From: Microcoleus sp036704825
GTDB taxonomy: Bacteria; Cyanobacteriota; Cyanobacteriia; Cyanobacteriales; Microcoleaceae
Assembly: GCA_036704825.1 (NCBI GenBank)
Contig: JAUBSN010000002.1
Coordinates: 124,001-188,000, forward strand
Direction: 5' to 3'
Length of the DNA: 64,000 nt
The notes below the pieces were generated by a model. That model saw nothing but the letters and a program-made list of their open reading frames with translations, did not search any database and was not told where the DNA came from. Shown one piece after another: positions 23,987 through 32,465 of the stretch (within the stretch, counting starts at the first letter, position 1; each line of letters starts with the position of its first letter). The translations under genes were made by a program, and so were the position numbers.

Positions 23987-25342
23987 TTAATCTGCTTTGC
24001 AGCAGGCGAGTTCCCCCTGAATATAGGTTGCACGAACGGCTCGATCGTCGCCCATGATGATTAAACTAAAGGCACGATCGGCAAGTTCTTCCAGCGTTGT
24101 TGCGGGTGCTGCAGAATTGCGAAATGCCATGATCGGCGTCGATCGCAAGTCCAGCACCACAAAATCTGCTTCTTTACCCACCTCGAAATTGCCAATGCGA
24201 TCGTCCAGACACAACGCTCTAGCGCTGCCCAGCGTAGCGAGAAACAATGCTTGAAATGCAGAGAGAGAGTATTGTCTCAGTTGCGCGACTTTGTACGCTT
24301 CATTTGCCGTTTGCAGCATCGAAAGACTCGTTCCTGCACCAACATCTGTGGCAAGCCCTACTTTAACCGGAACGTCGATCGACTTCGCTGTTTCAATATC
24401 GAACAACCCACTGCCTAAGAACAAATTTGACGTAGGACAGAATGCGATCGTGGATTTTGCTTCAGAGAGCCGTTGAAATTCTGCATTCGTCAGTTGTACG
24501 CCGTGTGCAAAGATCGATCGCTCTCCCACCAATCCAGCTCGATCGTACACATCGAGATAGCCTTTGCACTCGGGAAAAAGTTCTTTTACCCAAGCAACTT
24601 CATTAACGTTCTCTGATAGATGCGTGTGCAGATAAACATCAGGATACTCTTGCAACAGTTTCCCTGCTAGCTTCAGTTGTTCCGGGGTTGAAGTCGGTGC
24701 AAACCGAGGCGACACCGCGTATAACAATCGTTGATTGCGATGCCATTTTTCAATCAGCTTTTTGCTATCTTGATACGACTCTTGGGCCGTATCGGTCAGA
24801 TATTTCGGTGCATTGCGATCCATCATCACTTTGCCCGCAATCATCCGCAGATTTCGACGGCTCGCTGCCTCAAAAAAAGCATCGACTGATGCTGAAAAAA
24901 CCGCTGCTAAAACAACTGCCGTCGTGGTGCCGTTGCGTAATAGTTCATCAATAAAAATAGCTACAACCTGTTCGGCGTATTCTCGATCTTTAAACTTCAG
25001 TTCGGTTGGAAATGTATACTGATTCAACCAATCCAAAAGCTGTTTTCCGTAAGCAGCAATCATTCCAGTTTGGGAGAAATGCACGTGAATATCAATAAAT
25101 CCAGGCATCAACAGCATTCCTGGGTATTCAGACACAGTGATGTCTGAGAACTGCTCTTTCAGGCGATCGTAAGCTCCAAAAGCTTTAACAATTCCGTTTT
25201 CTACAACCAGCAGACCGTCTGGAACATAGCGAACGCTTTGATTTTGGGCAACATAAAAAGGATCTTCCACAAAATCTAGAAAAGCACCGCGAAACGCTTT
25301 AATTGATCTTTTAGATACAGATAAATTTTTGTTAATTGCCAT
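23987..25342 (-). CDS. guaD: Guanine deaminase
   Basis: A 451-residue amidohydrolase. Zinc ligands H86 and H88 in GFIDIHVHFSQTG, then LHTHLSEN, FAHGVQL and the catalytic aspartate in ATDVGAGTSLSM complete the metal site. Overall layout and length match bacterial guanine deaminases, which turn guanine into xanthine and ammonia. It is convergent with the purine permease/Rieske pair, so imported guanine could be deaminated and the xanthine oxidised further. Start ATG 25342 is the first in frame. Confidence 0.9.
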   Translation of the reverse strand: MAINKNLSVSKRSIKAFRGAFLDFVEDPFYVAQNQSVRYVPDGLLVVENGIVKAFGAYDRLKEQFSDITVSEYPGMLLMPGFIDIHVHFSQTGMIAAYGKQLLDWLNQYTFPTELKFKDREYAEQVVAIFIDELLRNGTTTAVVLAAVFSASVDAFFEAASRRNLRMIAGKVMMDRNAPKYLTDTAQESYQDSKKLIEKWHRNQRLLYAVSPRFAPTSTPEQLKLAGKLLQEYPDVYLHTHLSENVNEVAWVKELFPECKGYLDVYDRAGLVGERSIFAHGVQLTNAEFQRLSEAKSTIAFCPTSNLFLGSGLFDIETAKSIDVPVKVGLATDVGAGTSLSMLQTANEAYKVAQLRQYSLSAFQALFLATLGSARALCLDDRIGNFEVGKEADFVVLDLRSTPIMAFRNSAAPATTLEELADRAFSLIIMGDDRAVRATYIQGELACCKAD

Positions 25343-25584
25343 GTAAAAATTTGTTTGGTTTGGGAGGTTTGCTCAATCCTATTAAAATGATTGCTTGTAA
25401 TGTCAGATTTGTAAGTTACATTTACTACCAAATTTTTCTTAATACTAATCTAATCGCATTATTACTGCCGCGACGCACCCTCCAGCTATGAGGTACGGTG
25501 CGTCGCTGGGAGAAAATCGAGTAGATTTAAAGATTGTCGATCGCGACGCACCGGCTCGGTATCTACTACGATCGGACTTTGATA
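25343..25584. other. Intergenic region with GTGCGTCG repeat
   Basis: About 240 bp separating guanine deaminase from a Uma2-type gene. It holds cgacgcacc and ggtgcgtcg in inverted orientation (about 25470-25507), a short repeat whose motif recurs near 32412 and 25543. No gene seen. Confidence 0.45.
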
Positions 25585-26403
25585 TCAATCCTCAGCATCG
25601 GGATCGATTCCCATTGCTCGCAGTCGATCGGCTAACTGGGCGGCTTTTCGCTCTGCTTGTTCGGCCCTTTGCCGTTCTTGTTCGGCTCTTTGCCGTTCTT
25701 GTTGAGCTCTAGCCCGCTCAATTTCAACTTGTTCGGAGCCAGTTAACAGCAAATTCCCCTGCGAATCCCACCACCGCAGCCAAAGCAGTTCTTGATTTTG
25801 ATAGCTTCCCTGCCACAGTCCCAATTCTACATCTAGTACAGGAATGGGATAGTGACCGCGTTCGTTTGGCTCCATCCTTTGATACACAAAATCTATCAGG
25901 TGATAGACCTCTAAATTGCCCGTTTTCATTTCATAAATGCCGTAGTAAGGAATGCGGATAATTCTCTCGTACACCCAAAACTTACCGGGTTTAGTTGTTG
26001 TACCGTCAGCGGCCACAGTCAAGGGAGTACGATCGCGCTCTTCCTCTCCATTACCGCTAGCAAATTCTAAAGCAATGAACGGAGCCATGTGTTCCCGCCA
26101 AAGTACATAAGAACGGCGAAAACCGTCAAGTGTTGCGGGTACATTCGGCACGTAAAACCAATCCGGTGCTTCTGCACCTTTCTCTGGCGGGTCAGTTTCT
26201 CGCCAGTAAATGCCGCAATCTTGCCCGATCGCATATTGTCCGTCTGGATGCAGCCGCTCTACAACCGGCCCGATCGAATCTGTCAGAATGATGCTCTGAG
26301 GATGCTCCTGAAAATTTTTCACAAATGTACCGTCTTCGTCTGGCAATTGGGTATGATCGGGGAATGCAGGAGGCAGACCAGTAGCAGTTATTGTCTCGTT
26401 CAT
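25585..26403 (-). CDS. Uma2-type (DUF820) PD-(D/E)XK-like protein with C-terminal coiled coil
   Basis: The 272-residue protein has the cyanobacterial Uma2/DUF820 fold signature (YVLWREHMAPFIALEFASGNGEE, VYERIIRIPYYGIYEMKTGNLEVYHL). This is followed by an ERARAQQERQRAEQERQRAEQ-rich coiled coil ending near IDPDAED. The family is related to PD-(D/E)XK nucleases but has no agreed function and exists in dozens of copies per cyanobacterial genome. The E in FIALEF and the K in YEMKTG could be catalytic. It is divergent from the next Uma2-type gene. Confidence 0.8.
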   Translation of the reverse strand: MNETITATGLPPAFPDHTQLPDEDGTFVKNFQEHPQSIILTDSIGPVVERLHPDGQYAIGQDCGIYWRETDPPEKGAEAPDWFYVPNVPATLDGFRRSYVLWREHMAPFIALEFASGNGEEERDRTPLTVAADGTTTKPGKFWVYERIIRIPYYGIYEMKTGNLEVYHLIDFVYQRMEPNERGHYPIPVLDVELGLWQGSYQNQELLWLRWWDSQGNLLLTGSEQVEIERARAQQERQRAEQERQRAEQAERKAAQLADRLRAMGIDPDAED

Positions 26404-26517
26404 CGTCGTTTTCCTTGCAGTTATTGTTAATTGTACTGCGAAATTTTAGAGCAAGCTGAGTTGAGACTTTAGCTAATATTAGCTAATATGGAAAAGCGAT
26501 CGTAAAAGGTAAGTCAG

Positions 26518-27096
26518 ATGGTTGTCGCAATTTCTAAAGCAGGATTGGGTAAAGGTGCGGCTTTCCTGTCAAATGTGACATGGGAGACTTTGGAAAAGTT
26601 GGATGCAGATTTGGCGGAAACTGGGGCGCATTTAACTTATTTGGATGGGTGTTTAGAAATTATGGCTCCTTTTTCTGAGGAACATGAAGAATCTAGAAAC
26701 ACTTTAGGTCAGGTTTTAGAGATTTATATGCGGACGAAGGACATTCGTTTCTACGGGCGCGGTAGTACAACTATCGGGATGAAGGAGTTGGGTGCACGGA
26801 AGGAACCAGATGAGTCTTATTGTTTGGGTACGCGCAAGTCGGTTCCAGATTTGGCGATCGAAGTAACAGTGACGAGTGGTGGAATTGATACGCTGGAAAT
26901 CTATCGTCGGGTGGGAGTGGAGGAGGTTTGGTTTTGGGAGGATGGGGTAATTTCGGTTTATTGCTTGCGTTCTACGGGGTATGAGTTGGTGAGTAAGAGC
27001 GAACTTTTGCCGGAGTTGGATTTGCGATCGATCGAGTTTTATTCGCGGATGGCGGATCAATATGATGCGGTGAATGCTTTTATGCGATCGATGTAG
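26518..27096 (+). CDS. Uma2-type (DUF820) PD-(D/E)XK-like protein
   Basis: A 192-residue short-form Uma2 protein: TWETLEKLDADLAETGAHLTYLDG, MAPFSEEHE, GRGSTTIGMKELGARKEPDESYC, PDLAIEVTVTSGG and VGVEEVWFWEDGV. The E-V-K type residues of a PD-(D/E)XK site (PDLAIEV) are present. Function unknown; often proposed to be a nuclease of mobile origin. ATG 26518 follows a ggtaag. It starts divergently from the neighbouring Uma2-type gene. Confidence 0.8.
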   Translation: MVVAISKAGLGKGAAFLSNVTWETLEKLDADLAETGAHLTYLDGCLEIMAPFSEEHEESRNTLGQVLEIYMRTKDIRFYGRGSTTIGMKELGARKEPDESYCLGTRKSVPDLAIEVTVTSGGIDTLEIYRRVGVEEVWFWEDGVISVYCLRSTGYELVSKSELLPELDLRSIEFYSRMADQYDAVNAFMRSM

Positions 27097-27118
27097 AAGT
27101 TGAGAAGTGCGATCGATG

Positions 27119-28522
27119 TTACAGTTTGATACTGCTAGGATTTGACTGGGATTGAATGTATTGTTGAAATACAGGATTGAGTAAAAATAGCGCTCCCACT
27201 CCTACTTGTACTTTTTCCAGTAAGCCGCGCCGCGCTAAAGATTGTATGGCTTGCCAAAATTCTGATTTAGATAACTCAATATCGGCAGGTGCTTGGGAAA
27301 TATCTACCGCTTTATCTTGACTTGCTAACCAATGGCTCACCTTTTTTTCTGACTCCGATAAACGCTCTAAGTGAGATTCTAAAATGGTTTCTAAGTCACC
27401 TAAATAAATATCATTATTATTAATTAAAAACCGGGAAGCGCTACCGTCAAAGAATTCTAAAATTGTTGAAGCTATGATATTTAACCAGGAAGGATGACCT
27501 TGATAAAGGGCGAGCAAGTCTGACCATTTTTGCTCATCTGCTAATCCTTTTTCTCTGAGAATTTCTGCCGATTCTTCCCCTAACCCTTTGAGGTGTAAAG
27601 TTCGTGCAGGTCGGTTTAGTGCTTCTAAAGCAGTAAGTTCTCTGGGTTGTTCCCAACTGAGGAGGATTAAACAACTCTGATGAGAGGATGTGGCAATTTG
27701 TTTAAAAAATTTGCCATAGTCTTCATAGCCTGCTAAATATTGACCTGCTAATTGACTGCTTTTAAAAATATTTTGTACGTCATCAAGGATTACTAAACAG
27801 CGAGAAGATCGAAAATAATCGATGACTGTGGGTAATGGGGGTTGTGGCGATCGCCCAAAAAATTGCTTGAGTTCGGTTTGGAGGGTTGAAAGTGTGGGTG
27901 TGTCAGCGAGGCTTAACCAAATAATACAATCAAATTCGCTTTGAGTTTGTTCGATGAGTTTGAGGGCGATCGCACTTTTGCCAATTCCACTTAAGCCGTA
28001 GATGGTAATCAAGCGGGTGTGGGCTTGCAAAATCCATTGTTTCAGGGTGGAGAGTTCTGAAGTGCGATCGTAAAAGTAAGGGAGTTCGGGTGCGTCTGTT
28101 AAATCGATTATGGGCGATCGGGCTTGATTTTGGGGAAAATCTGGGGGTGAGGGCTGTTTAGCATCTTTTGGAGCTTGCCGATTTTCTCCACAGATATTGA
28201 TAGAGCTATTGATATAACTACTAACTATCTCCAAAGATTTACCGTAATTATAAATATTAGATACTGCTTTATTTTTTAAAATAGAGATAACATTCGATTG
28301 TCTTATATTTTTGACTTCTAATACATCTGATAGAAGTTTCCATAATTCCCTAGCAGCTTGTTTGATGTGATCGTGGCTGCGTTTGGTATCTTTAGCTATT
28401 TCTGGGTACTTTTGACCTTGCCAAGTACCTTCTAATATAGCTTTTTGTAAAGAGTCCAGATGTTTTCCCGTCTTGGTGAATACTTGTTCTTCAGTCCATT
28501 GTAGAACCTCTTGAATGTCCAT
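27119..28522 (-). CDS. STAND/NB-ARC ATPase with vWA-MoxR-associated type N-terminal HTH
   Basis: The 467-residue protein starts with an HTH-like domain (about 1-70: VFTKTGKHLDSLQKAILEG, YPEIAKDTKRSHDHIKQAARELWKLLSDVL), typical of the vMAP N-terminal family. After a linker comes an NB-ARC nucleotide-binding domain: Walker A GLSGIGKS at 176-183, Walker B LVILDDV at 243-249, and a winged-helix part to the C-terminus. There is no WD40 or TPR repeat array, so the sensor part is short or missing. STAND ATPases are signalling switches, several in antiphage defence or programmed death. It faces a five-gene operon with an AAA ATPase across a 224-bp shared upstream region. Confidence 0.82.
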   Translation of the reverse strand: MDIQEVLQWTEEQVFTKTGKHLDSLQKAILEGTWQGQKYPEIAKDTKRSHDHIKQAARELWKLLSDVLEVKNIRQSNVISILKNKAVSNIYNYGKSLEIVSSYINSSINICGENRQAPKDAKQPSPPDFPQNQARSPIIDLTDAPELPYFYDRTSELSTLKQWILQAHTRLITIYGLSGIGKSAIALKLIEQTQSEFDCIIWLSLADTPTLSTLQTELKQFFGRSPQPPLPTVIDYFRSSRCLVILDDVQNIFKSSQLAGQYLAGYEDYGKFFKQIATSSHQSCLILLSWEQPRELTALEALNRPARTLHLKGLGEESAEILREKGLADEQKWSDLLALYQGHPSWLNIIASTILEFFDGSASRFLINNNDIYLGDLETILESHLERLSESEKKVSHWLASQDKAVDISQAPADIELSKSEFWQAIQSLARRGLLEKVQVGVGALFLLNPVFQQYIQSQSNPSSIKL

Positions 28523-28746
28523 AGGTCAAACTGGGATGATTATTGAACCATCGCACTTTATCACACTTTTTCCTACTTTTGCAACTAAACCACACTTTTT
28601 TTACTAATTTAACATTAAAAAAAACTAAAAAATACACTTAATCATACTTTTATATATACTCAACAATAAATTTACTTGGTAAAATCAAGAAACGATATAA
28701 CCAAACTCATCGAATTTTGTCAATTATCCAATAATCCATAAAAAAT
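28523..28746. promoter_or_regulatory. Divergent intergenic region with repeated CACTTTT motifs
   Basis: A very A/T-rich 224 bp separating the NB-ARC gene and the AAA-ATPase operon. The motif (A/T)CACTTT(T) recurs at about 28552, 28563 and 28593, with related copies acttttg and cacttaatcatactttt near 28575 and 28635. These direct repeats could be operators, perhaps for the HTH of the NB-ARC protein. Promoters for both directions must lie here. Confidence 0.45.
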
Positions 28747-29490
28747 ATGGTATGGTTTAACTGGTTTGCAAAATATACTTCTCAGGCAGAACATAAAATC
28801 ACTGTTGAAGATGTGGCGCGGATAGTTGGCGAGTTCAATAAATGGTCGTCACGCATTCAGGGAATACCTGAAGTGTTAGAAGAAATAACCTTTGACGAGG
28901 CTATAAGTTATTTCCAGAGCGATCGTCCAGGAACTGCTAACCTAAAAAAAGGAGCAATTCTTCCTCGAATTCATCCCGAAGGGCAAATTTTAGCACAGGT
29001 ATTTTTAGACGCAAGTAATCACCTGATTTGTCGTCCTAATGGAATACCTTATGGTCGTCAATTGGTTGCCAAAAAGCTAGACATAAAATTAAGTGATGTC
29101 TTGGGCGATCGAGAATTAATTGCTTTTGATTTAAAGGCTCACAACTCTGGTGGATATGAGTTTACGCTTCCTCAAGATATAGTATTAGATTTTGGTGAAT
29201 GGTTGCGTAACGTTGTAAAAACACCGGAAATTCTACCAATAATCACCTATGAAGACACCATTAAATACTTTATTACCGATCGTCCTAACGATCCAAGAAT
29301 AAAAAAAGGGGCAATTCTACGTCAACCTCATCCCCAAGGCTATCACTTAGCACAAGTATTTCTGGACAAAAATAATCAAGTAGTTCTTAGTCCAAACGGT
29401 GTCCCCTATGCTCGTCAGTTAGTAGCAAGGGAATTGGACGAGGAACTGTTGGAAATTTTTGGAAATAAAAAACTAATTATTGTGGAGTAA
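28747..29490 (+). CDS. Hypothetical protein with two tandem copies of an about 80-residue domain
   Basis: I do not recognise the family. The 247-residue protein contains an internal duplication. Copy 1 (about 48-128) reads TFDEAISYFQSDRP, LKKGAILPRIHPEGQ, LAQVFLD and NGIPYGRQLVAKKLD. Copy 2 (about 165-246) reads TYEDTIKYFITDRP, IKKGAILRQPHPQGY, LAQVFLD and NGVPYARQLVARELD. No membrane helix or signal peptide is visible. It is the first gene of a tight operon whose fourth gene is an AAA ATPase, so it may be a substrate, adaptor or effector. The N-terminal helix region (about 1-47) is separate. Confidence 0.7.
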   Translation: MVWFNWFAKYTSQAEHKITVEDVARIVGEFNKWSSRIQGIPEVLEEITFDEAISYFQSDRPGTANLKKGAILPRIHPEGQILAQVFLDASNHLICRPNGIPYGRQLVAKKLDIKLSDVLGDRELIAFDLKAHNSGGYEFTLPQDIVLDFGEWLRNVVKTPEILPIITYEDTIKYFITDRPNDPRIKKGAILRQPHPQGYHLAQVFLDKNNQVVLSPNGVPYARQLVARELDEELLEIFGNKKLIIVE

Positions 29491-29500
29491 GCAGAAGAAA

Positions 29501-29851
29501 ATGGACCCATTAACCATATTAATTTGGACTGCCGTATGGGCAGGAGTTTCTGCTGGTATTTATGCCACTGTTTATTTTGCAAACTTAACTGCTCAGATAA
29601 TCTATGAGTGGTTTAGAAAATTCGCCTATTTGCTGGTTGAAAATGACCGCCGCTCTTTTCAAAATAGAGAATATGTTGCTTTTACTGTTCAACAAGCAAT
29701 GGCAAGTGGCGATTACAATGTAGTTGAAGGTATTTTTGATAACAAAAATCAAAAAGTTTATGATGCAAGAGTTATTCGCTCTGATTCGGTTGATACGACA
29801 ATCAAGCAGGCTCATAGCTATGGAAGAAAAGAAGTTGCATTTTGGCAATAA
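29501..29851 (+). CDS. Small hypothetical protein, membrane-anchored paralogue
   Basis: ATG 29501 is chosen; it lies 10 bp after the preceding stop. The 116-residue product begins with a membrane helix (LTILIWTAVWAGVSAGIYATVYF). A soluble domain follows that is shared with the next gene: LLVENDRRSFQNREY, GIFDNKNQKVYDARVI and IKQAHSYGRKEVAFWQ. No known family recognised. The shared domain with and without an anchor suggests a membrane-bound and a free version of one function. Confidence 0.65.
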   Translation: MDPLTILIWTAVWAGVSAGIYATVYFANLTAQIIYEWFRKFAYLLVENDRRSFQNREYVAFTVQQAMASGDYNVVEGIFDNKNQKVYDARVIRSDSVDTTIKQAHSYGRKEVAFWQ

Positions 29852-29859
29852 AGTAAACT

Positions 29860-30189
29860 ATGAACAAAAAAATTGCTAGTGCTGAATTTCCAGAAGAGAT
29901 CCCATTAGTTTATTTTGCAGACTTAACAGTTCAAATAATAATTGGGTGGTTTAAAAAGTTCGATCATTTGCTGGTTGAAAACGATCCTCGTTCTTTTCAA
30001 GATAGAGACTATTTGGCTTTTACCATCTGGAAAAACATAGATAGTGGTAGTTACAAAATAGTTCTGGGGATATTTGATAACAAAAATCAAAAAGTTTGTG
30101 ATGCCAGAGTCATTCAAGCTGGTTCTATTGACCCGAAAATTAAGCAGGCTCATAGCAATGGAAGAGTAGAAGTGGCAATTTGGCAATAA
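29860..30189 (+). CDS. Small hypothetical protein, soluble paralogue of the preceding gene
   Basis: A 109-residue protein. From residue 18 it matches the preceding product closely: YFADLTVQIIIGWFKKF, LLVENDPRSFQDRDY, GIFDNKNQKVCDARVI and IKQAHSNGRVEVAIWQ. The membrane helix of the paralogue is replaced by a short polar N-terminus (MNKKIASAEFPEEIPL). It lies 9 bp after the upstream stop, so it is translated in the same operon. Function unknown. Confidence 0.65.
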   Translation: MNKKIASAEFPEEIPLVYFADLTVQIIIGWFKKFDHLLVENDPRSFQDRDYLAFTIWKNIDSGSYKIVLGIFDNKNQKVCDARVIQAGSIDPKIKQAHSNGRVEVAIWQ

Positions 30190-30234
30190 TTCAGGAAACG
30201 TTATTACCTACCTACAATTAATATTTAGCAGAAT

Positions 30235-31347
30235 ATGAATCAAAGTCGCTCTATTTTGGTAGAGGGTATTCCCGATCGAGTACCAGAAGTTGCAGCACGT
30301 CTTTGTCAAAACAGACTTTTGAATGCAGTCAATAAGCTACTGGATGAAACTGGTATCGAAGAATTTCAGATTACTATTTTTACTGCATCAAAAATTGACA
30401 AAAACAATGAAAAACTAGCTACCAACAGTGCGGAAACTAATCAGAAAAAATCTGACAACGATTTGTTACCAGAAGAACGCGCTCAGAAGTATAAAGCCGG
30501 ACAACCTTTATTTAGTTTTGAGCAATTAATTATTACTCAAGAAGTAGAGGATGAATTACTTTTAGCGGTTGATTTAATTGAGCTAGAGGCTAAAATTTTT
30601 GATGAGTGGGGTCTTAGGGAAATAGAACCTTTCCCTCGAACAGCTTTAAACTTTCACTGTCTCCCTGGAACTGGAAAGACATTAGCGGCACACGCAATTG
30701 CCTCGAAAATAAATCGACCGATTTTAGTGGCTAGTTATGCACAAATAGAAAGTATGTATCACGGCGAAGGGCCAAAAAATGTTGAGGCAATTTTTATAGC
30801 AGCAGAGCGAGAAGGGGCTTTATTATTTATAGATGAAGCTGACTCACTCCTATCAAAAAGACTCACCAATGTTAACCAAGGTTCAGAGCAAGCCATCAAT
30901 TCCATGCGGAGTCAGTTGCTAATTTGTTTAGAGCGATTTCGCGGTGTTGTAATTTTTTCTACAAATTTAGTTGAGAACTATGATAAAGCCTTTGAAACAC
31001 GGGTGCGTCATGTAAAATTTCCCATGCCCGATGAAAAATGTCGCCAGCAAATTTGGCGGCAACATCTCCCCCAAAAGCTGCCAGGAATCAAAAATCTATC
31101 TATAGAGAAACTTGCAAAAGTAGATGACGTTTGTGGTCGTGACATCAAAAATGCTGTTATTGATGCAGCTATGAGAGTTGCACGTCAAAGAAAAGAGGAG
31201 GTTGAACTCAGCGATTTACTTAAGTCAATAGAACACATTAAAACAACTCGCATTAATGTTAAACCTGCCTCAGAAAGACTTACATCAGAGGAAACTGAAG
31301 CAGTCAGAAAAAAAGTGCAAGCAGCTTTAAACGAGCAAAAAGAATAA
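30235..31347 (+). CDS. AAA-family ATPase
   Basis: The 370-residue protein has an N-terminal region of about 90 residues without clear homology, then an AAA module. Walker A CLPGTGKT ends at K148-T149, a pore-loop-like SMYHGEGPKN lies near 173-182, Walker B LLFIDEADSLL includes D200-E201, and sensor 1 is IFSTN. It ends with the alpha-helical lid (VDDVCGRDIKNAVIDAAMRVA). The layout is that of remodelling AAA proteins (katanin/FtsH-type) without a protease domain. In its operon it may unfold or assemble one of the small neighbours; this is inferred. Confidence 0.85.
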   Translation: MNQSRSILVEGIPDRVPEVAARLCQNRLLNAVNKLLDETGIEEFQITIFTASKIDKNNEKLATNSAETNQKKSDNDLLPEERAQKYKAGQPLFSFEQLIITQEVEDELLLAVDLIELEAKIFDEWGLREIEPFPRTALNFHCLPGTGKTLAAHAIASKINRPILVASYAQIESMYHGEGPKNVEAIFIAAEREGALLFIDEADSLLSKRLTNVNQGSEQAINSMRSQLLICLERFRGVVIFSTNLVENYDKAFETRVRHVKFPMPDEKCRQQIWRQHLPQKLPGIKNLSIEKLAKVDDVCGRDIKNAVIDAAMRVARQRKEEVELSDLLKSIEHIKTTRINVKPASERLTSEETEAVRKKVQAALNEQKE

Positions 31348-31354
31348 GTTAATT

Positions 31355-31846
31355 ATGAGTGATAACAGAGATTTAGAACGGAGAATTTTGAAAGCTCTGC
31401 AAAAACATCAGACAGGCAAGCTTAACAAAAGGAGATTGATAATTTTTTCACTAATCGCTGGTTTATTTGTGACAATTATTTTCAGCAAATGTCAAACTAA
31501 TTCTCCTCGTTATCAGCAAACTTATCAGCCAAATAAAACAAATTATTCTTTTTTCAAGTTTCCGAGGAGTTTTTGTGGAGATAAAAGTGCAGGAGGGACA
31601 GGAACTTGGTATCCTGTTTATGTAGATTATAATGAATCGAATCTCAGGCAAATTCGCCAGTTGTACTGTTGTGATGCTGCTTACGATCCATCAGTCAATA
31701 AAATTATAGTTGCTTCATTTTATAATCCTTCTAAAGGGAATCAATTTGTAGCCCTACTTAAATCTAAAAACTTCCGCAGTGCTTATCTTGGTTATGGTCA
31801 GAGAATAACTATCTCTCGAACTCCCAATTCTAATAATTGTAGATAG
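31355..31846 (+). CDS. Hypothetical single-pass membrane protein, last gene of AAA operon
   Basis: The 163-residue protein has a charged N-terminus, one membrane helix (LIIFSLIAGLFVTIIF, about 29-44) and a cysteine-containing outer or lumenal domain (SFCGDKSAGGTGTWYPVYVDY, QLYCCDAAYDP, GNQFVALLKSKNFRSAYLG). The last part, in which a file name-like pattern VALLKSxxFxxAYxG appears, resembles SPOR-type repeats in spacing, but this is weak. It starts 7 bp after the AAA gene and completes a five-gene unit. No known family recognised. Confidence 0.6.
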   Translation: MSDNRDLERRILKALQKHQTGKLNKRRLIIFSLIAGLFVTIIFSKCQTNSPRYQQTYQPNKTNYSFFKFPRSFCGDKSAGGTGTWYPVYVDYNESNLRQIRQLYCCDAAYDPSVNKIIVASFYNPSKGNQFVALLKSKNFRSAYLGYGQRITISRTPNSNNCR

Positions 31847-31938
31847 TTATTATCAATTTAAAATTTTTAAATCTGTATTTATTGAGTTTTGCAATCATTG
31901 TTAGTATAATTTATTGAGATTGCGATCGCCCAAAAAAT

Positions 31939-32313
31939 TCATGCCTGAGACTTAAACTTGGCCTTAGCCACTCGAAGTTTTTCCCAAGCAGCTTCGGTTC
32001 CTGGTCTTGGTGGTTGGGCGGCAATTCGGGCAATCAGATCGCGATTTTTTTCTTCATAATACAGTCGCAGTTCCTCAGCTTCCTTAAGCACCATTTGATA
32101 CTCAGCTTCAACGGTGGCGCGATTTTCCTCAATATAAGCTAAAGCTGCGTTTATTTGTTCCTCTGTAAGGTCAAACAATCCCCTGATAAACTTAGGCGGA
32201 TATTGAGCCGTCACATAGTCCATGATGTCGTAGATAGTGATGCGCGTACCTGCGATCGTCAGTCCTCTTTCTGTACGGATGATAGCTGTTTGTTCGTCGG
32301 ATATGCTTGTCAT
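31939..32313 (-). CDS. DUF433-domain protein
   Basis: The 124-residue protein opens with the DUF433 signature (RGLTIAGTRITIYDIMDYV, then YPPKFIRGLFDLTEEQINAALAYI), a small winged-helix-like domain often listed as antitoxin. A helical tail (VEAEYQMVLKEAEELRLYYEEKNRD) extends it. No adjacent PIN-type or DUF5615 toxin gene, the usual partner, is present; the strand-mate upstream is a transporter relic. It may be an orphan antitoxin or regulator. Confidence 0.75.
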   Translation of the reverse strand: MTSISDEQTAIIRTERGLTIAGTRITIYDIMDYVTAQYPPKFIRGLFDLTEEQINAALAYIEENRATVEAEYQMVLKEAEELRLYYEEKNRDLIARIAAQPPRPGTEAAWEKLRVAKAKFKSQA

Positions 32314-32465
32314 GCCTCTAACCTCCTAGAAGTTATTTCTATATTATAATAATTATCAAAACTCTTGCCACAATCATTGGTTTTTGGTTGTTTACGCTCA
32401 CCCTGAGAGTAAGGTGCGTCGCTCAGCGATTGTCAATTTTCATTTAGGATTTAAGGGCGGCGACT

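Noticed and set aside
25585..27096. Uma2 pair as an active restriction system
   Set aside because: Uma2/DUF820 proteins occur in many copies in cyanobacteria, no methyltransferase is nearby, and the two genes are divergent.
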